DNA of 64,000 bases from the NCBI GenBank assembly GCA_021401465.1, contig JADDMT010000033.1:1-64000 (forward strand). The letters run 5' to 3'. The DNA comes from Teratosphaeria epicoccoides. Taxonomy: Eukaryota > Ascomycota > Dothideomycetes > Mycosphaerellales > Teratosphaeriaceae. A model generated the notes under the pieces. The model was not told the origin of the DNA, did not search any database, and saw only the letters and a program-made list of their open reading frames with translations. The position numbers and the translations under genes are program-made. Shown here in pieces: positions 56,690 through 64,000 of this stretch (within the stretch, counting starts at the first letter, position 1; each line of letters begins with the position of its first letter).

Positions 56690-57330
56690 CATGTCATACA
56701 ACTTTTAAGTAGTAGAGGTCTCTAGGTCCTTATAGGGAGGCTTCCTAGTTAGTACTTCGAACATACTAGCGCCTAAAGCAAACAGATTGTTATTAGTCCC
56801 TAATAGTTCGCAGCTTAGATTCTTAGGAGAGTAGAATCTTGAAAATCCTCCTGCAGTCAATTTCGAGCTATCTATTAAAATGCATCTAAAATCTGTAATT
56901 TTTAATTCTAGTGTCTAGTTAAGCAGCATATTACATAGGCTAAAATTACAATGTATAATGTTTATAGTGTAAAGTATTTCTATGCCTTCTGCTATTACTT
57001 GTATCTATAGATGCTACTACTATTAAGACACTTAATTATGATACGCATCTAAGTAGATCTAGAGTGTCCTGTTTACTATGTACTCTATAGTAATTACGTA
57101 TTCTGTTTTATTATACAAGATAAGTTAAACAAATTATTTGTATATGCTATAGTATTAAAAGAGCCTGCTATATGTACAAGCCTCCTAAGCTATATCCTCT
57201 CTACACTTGTCTTCCTACTAACTAGGCCATAGTAACTTGATTACATGTCTGTTTAGTAGTAACTCTATAATGCCTAAGACACCTAAGTTAATGTATTTTC
57301 CTTTTACCTAGTACTCTATAGTGTAGACAA
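56690..57330 (-). pseudogene. Protein kinase-like relic, RIP-mutated
   Basis: The minus strand reads one frame through TAG/TAA stops with the kinase landmarks in order. A degenerate Gly loop (LGVLGIIELL, 57,262-57,289) comes first, then the ATP-binding Lys (HVIKLLWPS, about 57,235). The E-A-C-T-Y helix-C Glu follows, then the catalytic loop IIHCNFSLCNMLLN (56,923-56,958; HRD-type loop as HCN). The metal-binding loop is ITDFRC (DFG as DFR, 56,882-56,902), followed by YSPKNLSCELLG and the F-helix LFALGASMFEVLTRKPPY. The Asp to Asn and Gly to Arg changes fit G:C to A:T steps. It resembles small fungal accessory kinases with an HCD-type loop. Confidence 0.7.
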
Positions 57331-58019
57331 TTCTAGTAGGTATCTTAGATATTTTAGATGCTAGAAGTAAATCCTTAGCCTAATACCTAGTCATTTTTCT
57401 AAGACTTAAGTTAGCTGCTATAGCATAGTATCATACCTCTAGCTAGTAGATTACAGATAATAATAACAGACTATGCCTTATTATTAGGCTAAGTAGACAT
57501 AGCCTTATAGTGTAGGTACTTAGGCCTATATAAGTGTCTTCTTATAGTAAAGACTAAGGTATATTTAGATGTTTGTATGTATGTCTCTAGAGACTAGAGG
57601 TAAAAGTGCTGTTTTATAATGTGCTATTTTATATCTGTAGAGCTACAAGCTAAATTCTATATAGGTTAGGCTAGCTAGCTCTTACTACTAGATCCTTAGA
57701 TCTTTGTCAGTTAATTTAGCTAAGCTATGACTGCTTATCTATGTAATCTTAGAACATCTTAGTTAAGTACTTAGTCATAGTTAAAGTAAGGGCATACTTA
57801 AAATACTATGTTATAGAATGTATACATTATAGATAGAGGTATAAAGACATCCTATAGTATACTCTAGGAACTATATTCTATATATTATAGAATAACATGC
57901 CTTTAGAACATGCTACTACAGAATAAGTGTCATAGCTGTCTCGTTTCCCGTAGGTCTCGTTATAATTATCCTCATGTATCATACATTACAGGCGCGGCAT
58001 CTAGTTAAAAGGATACTTA
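57331..58019. other. RIP-mutated spacer to the second island
   Basis: No coding signal. Ordinary base composition begins at about 58,020. Confidence 0.5.
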
Positions 58020-58232
58020 CGCTACAAGTAACAAGACAGGATCTTATCGCTTGCTGCAGGATGCGAATAGAACTGCATCAGAATCCTCTGATACCAAGCG
58101 CGTCTCGGCTCTGAATGATTTATCGATATGGGATCGTCGGCTTTGCTGTCACATTTGAAGTCGACGGCTGCAGTGGCGTTGCCACACGAGCAAGATCTTA
58201 CATGCTGCATAAGTATGGACATTTCTGAAGAT

Positions 58233-59663
58233 CTATACACAATATCGTGCCCTCCCTCTGCTGAGCTCTTCCCATTCATCATTATCAGAGGTGTCATCAG
58301 GTCCTTGTGCAGCCCAAAAACGGGCATTGTCCAAGTCTCGCATTGTCCGCAATTTCTTCGGCGGGCGCAAGCAATTCGCGGCGTAGAATCGAAGCTCGTC
58401 CACGTCAGATATCTCTGAGCCTGTCTCTGTGCCTGCGCTGCAGCAGCTGCTGCTTCTTCGCCGCTTGCAAGGTTCTTCCGCCTGCCTAAGGCCTGCGACT
58501 GCCGAGTCCGGGCTATCTCGATCCCGTGCGTATTCAGTGCAAGGACGCTTCGAAAGGGTCTTGCCAGGTGACGTGCTCTTCCTCTTCGGCGACAACCCGC
58601 TTCGCCCGGCACCCTGTCCTTGAACCAGCTGCTCGCATTCGCTTGCTGTTATCGTCCGCTTAATGTCGCCTGCTAACAGCGCCGACCGGGCCTTGCCTGC
58701 CTGGAAGAAGCCGCGCAGCAGCGGGAAAATCGACCAGGCAAACCGCGAAAATAGGAAGTGCGCAGAGATGCCTCGGAGGGGACGCAGGCGACGTGCGTGA
58801 TGCTTTTTGTATAGACTAGGCGCGTTGGTGGTAAGGACATGGACAGTCGGTTGGTAGGTACCGCTTGTGTCTGGCCGAGGAAAGATAGTGAAGTGGCTGC
58901 TGTCGAATTGGTAGTGGAGGTCTCTGCGCAGCGATATGATATTGCCGTGGTGATCGATTGCGTCTTTGCCATAACTCGAGCTTGTAGGATGGTAAACCCA
59001 CATAGCATTCTTACAAAACCAGTCCGACTCGCCGCGGGGCACCAGGTGCGCGCGATCGGTTGCGTCAGCCTCGGCGGTGATGTGACAGCGGCTGGGCAAA
59101 GGGGCAGGATCTTCAACAATGCTAGCCTGGAATGATTCGGGCACTTGAGCTGGAGGCGTCCATTCACGAAAGGTCGGGTACACGGCGTAGGGGGGTCGCA
59201 AGTCAGGCGGCTCCGCTGCGTCGAGGGAGGTTGTGGATGGGCCAGACACAGAAGTCGGCGGTGGAGACGGGATATGGAAGTAGTAGTCACCGGCGCTGAG
59301 GACGTGGTTGACTTCGGCGTCGGCCATCTGAGGCCTCCACGCAATGTCCCTGCCGCTCTTGTCTCGCGACAAGAAGCCATTTTGCAGGTGGTTTCCAGTC
59401 ACAATGGTGCATGCAGTGTATACGAGTGGCGCATCGACGCCGCCGATCGTTCCGCACCCATCTTCTTGCTGCCGACCTTCGCGATAGACATCGACAGCTG
59501 GAAAAGAGAAGAGTATGTTGCCTGGATCGTCGTACCCAGGATGATGAACGCGAACGACCTGGCAGTAGACTCGGCTCGGCGGAGGGCTCGGGGTCTTCGT
59601 GCTCTCGACAAGGTATTTGGGACGGCACATACTGTGCGCTAGTCGAATTCTCAAGATGAACAA
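58233..59663 (-). CDS. HNH endonuclease-type protein (fungal HNH_2 group)
   Basis: An intact 476-codon frame. A start at the ATG 59630 (MCRPKYLVEST) is an alternative. The N-terminal domain has the V-R-V-H-H-P-G-Y-D-D motif and a hydrophobic strand seen in this group. The nuclease core (about residues 195-275) has CHITAEADATDRAHLVPRGE, with the first His of the fold in A-H-L-V-P. It is followed by F-C-K-N-A-M-W-V-Y and IISLRRDLHYQFDSSHFTIF, holding the last His (R-D-L-H-x-x-F-D). The C-terminal 120 residues are basic/Ser-rich with KRP and CKRRRS segments suggesting nuclear entry. Nicking of DNA is expected for the fold but not shown. It sits about 200 bp inside the island edge. Confidence 0.82.
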   Translation of the reverse strand: MFILRIRLAHSMCRPKYLVESTKTPSPPPSRVYCQVVRVHHPGYDDPGNILFSFPAVDVYREGRQQEDGCGTIGGVDAPLVYTACTIVTGNHLQNGFLSRDKSGRDIAWRPQMADAEVNHVLSAGDYYFHIPSPPPTSVSGPSTTSLDAAEPPDLRPPYAVYPTFREWTPPAQVPESFQASIVEDPAPLPSRCHITAEADATDRAHLVPRGESDWFCKNAMWVYHPTSSSYGKDAIDHHGNIISLRRDLHYQFDSSHFTIFPRPDTSGTYQPTVHVLTTNAPSLYKKHHARRLRPLRGISAHFLFSRFAWSIFPLLRGFFQAGKARSALLAGDIKRTITASECEQLVQGQGAGRSGLSPKRKSTSPGKTLSKRPCTEYARDRDSPDSAVAGLRQAEEPCKRRRSSSCCSAGTETGSEISDVDELRFYAANCLRPPKKLRTMRDLDNARFWAAQGPDDTSDNDEWEELSRGRARYCV

Positions 59664-60135
59664 GGAGCATGAGGATGGGGGCCGTTGATTATTGAATGAT
59701 GCTCGAATGCGAGGATGCAGGCTCCGTTGCCTTGGCGACTCTTCATGTTTTCATGCGTGAGGGCACGGGAGCTCCCGCCGTGACGTACGAGCAAGGAGCC
59801 CTGAGCTCCAGACTGTTGCGCGTGAGATTCTAGTCAGAGAACAGAACTTGTCGATTCCTGGAAAGGGTCTTAACACCTACATCGTCAGCATCAAAGTTCG
59901 GGAGGTCTTCCATACTCTGGTTGTCGCCATCGAAAACTAGGAATTGAAGTGGTCGGCATTGCATGCAGAGGAGAGGAAGACATTCCCGCCTGCCTCAACT
60001 GATAAGACCGTCGGCCGCAAGACTCAGTGGACTCGCCTGCATCAAGCAGAACGCTTGGTGGCGTTACATTACGATACAGCATGGTTCAGAACAAGCAGCG
60101 ACGTATTGTGGAAGTCGAAAATCTCCTCTCGAACG
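59664..60135. other. Unique spacer
   Basis: No supportable gene. The short open frames here lack start context and motifs. Confidence 0.5.
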
Positions 60136-60517
60136 CTATCTGACCATCTTCGCTCTACTCCTCTTTCGCTCTTCCCTGGTGTTGCGCTGCTCAATTCCGT
60201 TGAACCCGTACAACTCCTCATAGTCAGGTAGAGGGTCTGGATATGGTCGCTGAAGGTTCTGCGGTCTGCTTCGGCGCTTTGGCTTTAGGTATCGCAGCCA
60301 GCCAGATCGACAAGAGAGCAGCAGCAATGGCAACCAGGATTATCGACAGGATGGTGATCATGGTGTAGTGGTCGCTATATCGTGTGAGATTGTGTTGAGC
60401 TCCACAAAGGCCAGGAGGCGGCGCGTTTCGGTTGATACTTTTGATGTCTGACTTCCACGTGCAGAATACCGGCAGTGTCGTGCCATCACATTTCCCACCT
60501 CTTCCCGCCTGCGCCAT
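60136..60517 (-). pseudogene. Possible small single-pass membrane protein, frameshifted
   Basis: An open frame at 60224-60517 (97 codons) has a short Cys-containing head and a clear membrane segment (residues 53-75, MITILSIILVAIAAALLSIW). In this frame the tail is unremarkable. Shifting frame right after the membrane segment gives YLKPKRRSRPQNLQRPYPDP and PDYEELYGFNGIEQRN (to 60136), a basic stop-transfer region and an acidic Tyr/Pro-rich tail that look far more protein-like. One frameshift or a small intron would join them. Function unknown. Confidence 0.35.
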
Positions 60518-60758
60518 GCCATGGCCAATCTATTTTCTCGTCGCGTGAAGAAACGCGATGCTGCACCATCATCATTAGTACCGCCGCGAGCATAGTCCAC
60601 CCGTTCTCGCTCGATGACCTGGAAAATCGCTGCAGCTATGATCACGGGCTTGGGACCTCGCTTGAGTTCATCTTCGAACGCCCGCAAACTCTTGCCGCCC
60701 ATCATTGATCCTTCGCGGCGCCAACGGCGTACTTTCCAGCCGGCCATAGCCGTGAGCG

Positions 60759-61357
60759 CGGCCGGCGGCCTCTTTAGTTTGACATGGCGGAAGAGGCCGC
60801 CGGATGGCGGCTTCAATTGACAGGCGGCCTCCTTTGACAATTTTTGCAGTTGATTGAAGCCTCCGTCCGGCAGCCTCTACGATTAAAGCCTCCATCTGAC
60901 GGCCTCTCTAATTGATGGAGGCCCTTCTACAGAAGTCATTAATGGAGGCCTCTCTAGTTGATGGAGGCCTCTTTAATTGATGGAGGCCTGTCTAATTGAT
61001 GAGCCTGTACAATTGAAGCCTCCGTCCGGCAGCCTCTTTTGACACCCCGCATTAAACCGGCGGCTTCAATGAGCACCCCGCAAAAAACGTCAAAAGAGGC
61101 CGTCGAACGGCTTCAATTGACAGGCGGCAGGCGGCTTCTTGCGGGGTGTCAAAAGAAGCCGCCGAAAATTGCGGGGTGTCAACAGCCAATGGAAGAGGCC
61201 GCCGGATGGAGGCTTCAATTTGAAGAGGCCGCCGGGTGAAGCCTTCAATTCGAGAGGCCGCCGGGTGAAGCCTTCAATTAAAGAGGCCTCCATTCGTCAA
61301 TCGAAAGGAGGCGTCTTTTGACATGTTTTGCGGGGCGGCTTCAATTGTCAAATTGAT
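60759..61357. repeat. Dense array of two short motifs in both orientations
   Basis: Motif 1 is about 26 bp, GAGGCCGCCGGATGGAGGC followed by TTCAATT, in many variants on both strands. Motif 2 is TTGACACCCCGCA or its complement (about 61040, 61075, 61140, 61170, 61330). From 60901 to about 61000 motif 1 collapses to a 19-bp tandem, GGCCTCTYTAATTGATGGA, repeated five times with one longer unit. Some units end in TTGACA, linking the two motifs. Confidence 0.9.
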
Positions 61358-61359
61358 TC

Positions 61360-61950
61360 CCACCACAAAAATCAATGCATACCGAGCGATCGCCACCTGC
61401 GAATACCAGCGCGAAGATGTGGTCGCCATCATCTCGGCACACAAGCAGCGACGACGATGGCGAGGCGAACGCCTTCTAGGGCAAGACACCAGTTTCCCTG
61501 CCGCTCACGCATCGAGGTTCAAGCTGCCCACACGTACAAGTGCATGATTGCTGGCTTGTCAAAGCAAAGCAGCTGAGCCACTACCACCATTCCGAGCCGA
61601 CTTCACGAGCGCAAACGGTTGCAGCTGGAGAAGAAGCAGTCGAGCGCATCTATACCAAACATGCTGTCCTCGCATGCATGACAATCCGGCAAGGTCGAGC
61701 TGCTCTCGCTTCTGGTCAAGCACTCGCCTCTCCTCGCCGAACTCATCAAGGCGAGCATTCCCAGTAGAATGATGAGCAGTTTCTTCAGCACGACTACCTC
61801 CTCTGCGGACTCCCGCGACATCAAGCGGGTGTAGGGTGCGCGCGAAGATGTGGCCGTGCGGGAGAAGCGATGCTCTGACGAATACAAAGCTGAGAACTTG
61901 CCTGCGAATGGGTTGTGCCCAGCTTACCGACCTACTCCTGACACCAAGCA
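61360..61950. other. Unique spacer after the array
   Basis: Overlapping open frames on both strands, none with a recognisable domain. Confidence 0.4.
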
Positions 61951-61953
61951 AGC

Positions 61954-62720
61954 ATGGTCTTGAGTGCATCGAACGCCGAGCGCATTCGCAATGCGGGAAT
62001 TCCTGAGTCCGTCGTTGAGATCAAGGAAGAGCCAGTGGACGAGCCTTCTGTTTCGGGGTCTGAGCAAGGCGCCCAGGCGAAGCTGCTCGGAGTCCAGTAC
62101 AGGAGCAGGCTCACAATGCACTTGGTGACAGGTATGGGCGTCGCAAGACACTCGCAGCCGCTGCAAGAGACGCGCAGCACACCATTGACAAGCAAGCATC
62201 TTCGACGGCGTTCCCAGCAGATGATACGCAAGCGCGATACGAACAGCAGTCGCATACCTCATGTGCAGCACATGCGGCACGCATGCATAGCCCAATGCGT
62301 GAAGGCGGTCGCACAACATGGAGCAATGACAAGAGCGTGGAAGCTGATGGTGACATTCCAGTAGCGTGACGTCCAATGTCCAGCTGAACAAGGAGTGCGA
62401 AGCGGATCTCTCGGAGGAGCATGTGCAGAATCGCACGGTTTCCAGGACGACGAGGCGGCACTCGACAGCAAGGTCACTGCGTTTGGGAGCCCTTCGCCTT
62501 GGCCATCTGCGTCACGAATGGTCTTACATACGTCGGTCACTCAAAAGGATAAAGTGGGGTCTCATGAGGAATGGGATGTGGATAGTATGGACCGGAGGCA
62601 TCTAAAGTTGAGCAACATCATCAGCATCCGAACGTTTCCGTCGCTCGCACCATCAACGCCATCTGAGCCGTGCTCCTTTCAGCCACGCTGCAAGGAGCCC
62701 ATGACTCAGTGAATGAAGAA
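61954..62720 (+). pseudogene. Possible fragmentary gene with VEIKEEP motif
   Basis: The ATG at 61954 gives MVLSASNAERIRNAGIPESV and then VEIKEEPVDE, a SUMO-site-like acidic stretch. After about 62,100 a different frame reads better (NALGDRYGRRKTLAAAARDA to a TGA at 62,366), suggesting a frameshift or intron near 62,100. A further plus frame runs to 62,712. No family recognised; coding status is uncertain. Confidence 0.3.
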
Positions 62721-63440
62721 CGAACTGGTGGTCTGGTTAGTAAGTTCGCAGGTCTCGCAGGCTTTCATGAAGCGCCGCAGGACTTTGTCCTTTCGGCATG
62801 CTGAGCCAGGCCGAGCCCAACTCCAGCAAATCATGACGCAAGCACAGTACACTACATCTTAAACAAAACAATATCCACATCACATAACAGCAATACATCA
62901 GATACTATATTATCTAGCAAGCACGTCGATTACGGCCACGATGCTGTTGCGCCCTTTGCTCGTTGGCCGCCTCCACGACTTTGTTGACACCGGCGGTCGC
63001 TAGCGACAGGAAGAGGTTCTCCAAGCAAAGCCAACAACAACATCTAGCAGGGATGCGGCAGGCGCTTGCTCGGCACGCTGGAAACAGCATGGCTGGACTG
63101 TGAGACTCAGCATGGTCGAGATCAGCGTGGCTGGATTCAGCATTGCAGAACTCTCGGATCCAGCAGGAGTGGAGTCGACCGTTGGAACCATCGTGATCAG
63201 ACCACCCGCACGACTACTGGGCGTTGATGTCGAAAGCTGTCGATCGTGCGCATCTGCGGCGACATAGTTGCATCGCCCGCACATCCTCTCACGAATGACT
63301 GCCCGTTGAGCTGCCTCGCCACCATGCCAAAGTATCTTGTCCAATATCGACGTGTAAGGTCGACCATGCCCAACGGCACACATGTCATAAGCAGGTCCGT
63401 AGTCATACAGCAAGTTCCAGCAGTGATCATCAGGGTTTTG
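62721..63440. other. No supportable gene
   Basis: Mixed composition with a short TA-rich tract (62,840-62,920). Open frames on both strands are of chance type. Confidence 0.4.
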
Positions 63441-63454
63441 GTATGCGTCCTAAC

Positions 63455-64000
63455 GCCGGGACATCGCTACATCTGGAGCCCACAGCATCTAGACAGATCA
63501 TCGGAAACCACCTCAATCTGATTGACGCTGGCTGCATCTTCTACGTTCGCGCTTCCTTCCACGACATTGAACAGCTGGAGACGAAAGGCATCAATGGACA
63601 AGATCGCATTTATCGGTGACCGTTGCTACATCGACCTCAACTTGCACAGGAAGCTAGGTAGGGTGGAAGAGGTCGAGCTTGGCGAGGCGGCTGTTGACAC
63701 CACCTAGCAGAGGCTAGTGATGATGTTCACTCTCTCAAGGCCACGTGCAGTTGTATACAGTTGGCCCAGGTTCTCAACAACGAGCGCTTCGTTGCCGCCT
63801 CCACCATCGCTCTCAGGCATACTAAAAATGGCCTGACTGCCGGCTTAAATACGACTTTGAAGATGGACTCAGCGCTTCAATGCCACGCATCATCAAAAAT
63901 CCACTGTGTTCCACAGTCTCCGATGTCAAAATCTTCAGCAAAGGGTTCTGTGCACTTAGGCCGCTCTTCGACACCGAGCCCAACTATAGTGCAGCGTCAG
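63455..64000 (+). pseudogene. Broken gene fragment running off the right edge
   Basis: A plus frame reads A-S-R-Q-I-I-G-N-H-L and NLIDAGCIFYVRASFHDIEQ, then ends at a TGA near 63,620. A different frame near the edge reads K-P-R-I-I-K-N-P and DVKIFSKGFCALRPLFDTEP, open to the window end. The pieces look like one decayed or intron-containing protein of unknown family. Confidence 0.3.

Noticed and set aside
58673..59380. 235-codon minus-strand frame overlapping the HNH gene
   Set aside because: A different frame of the same strand inside a clearly better gene; composition is Ser/Arg/Pro-rich shadow.
61090..61321. Open frames within the motif array
   Set aside because: They arise from repeat units read in frame; products are periodic and occur on both strands.
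1..64000. CRISPR-like arrays, tRNA or rRNA genes
   Set aside because: No regularly spaced identical repeats with unique spacers, and no cloverleaf or rRNA-like stretch noticed; eukaryotic context.

Overview
The window looks like part of a filamentous ascomycete genome, probably a dothideomycete (inference). Two low-mutation islands with ordinary base use (about 21,840-31,320 and 58,020-64,000) sit between two blocks of transposon wreckage (1-21,840 and 31,320-58,020). The blocks are saturated with TpA and CTAG, and most of their stop codons are TAG standing where CAG or TGG would be expected. That is the signature of repeat-induced point mutation (RIP), mainly CpA to TpA on either strand. In the mutated blocks nearly every gene is a relic, recognisable only by reading through TAG stops. 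No rRNA, tRNA, CRISPR array or bacterial-type operon was seen.

Block 1 (1-21,840). The right end of a Ty3/gypsy LTR element (element A, LTR at 655-1144, gag to its left) is inserted in the integrase start of a second gypsy element (element B, 1145-4668, minus strand, IN-RH-RT-PR-gag). Next is a candidate DNA transposon of 13.7 kb, 5201-18897. It has about 40-bp terminal inverted repeats, GAGTAG/CTACTC-rich subterminal zones, a RIP-mutated Plavaka-like (CMC/CACTA group) transposase, a methyltransferase-like relic, a possible helicase relic and further unrecognised relics. 18,900-21,840 holds unrecognised relics, a CTA microsatellite and two perfect palindromes.

Island 1 (21,840-31,320) has one intact gene, a lineage-restricted protein with a possible PD-(D/E)XK-like core. 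It also has a one-stop pseudogene of unknown family and a decayed Tc1/mariner transposase.

Block 2 (31,320-58,020) is dominated by a nested pair on the minus strand. An outer chromodomain Ty3/gypsy element (37620-52551, 360-bp LTRs, TSD CTGTT/CTATT) is split inside its RNase H by a complete inner gypsy element (42231-48991, 545-bp LTRs, perfect TSD AAGCT). The inner element belongs to the same family as element A. Both members of the nest carry a relic gene on the opposite strand between the end of pol and the 3' LTR. The inner element also lacks the integrase HHCC domain and first catalytic Asp through an in-frame deletion. A TPR-like relic lies to the left and a protein kinase-like relic to the right of the nest.

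Island 2 (58,020-64,000) has an intact HNH-nuclease-type gene, a possible small membrane protein broken by a frameshift, a dense array of two short motifs in both orientations (60759-61357), and gene fragments running to the right edge.
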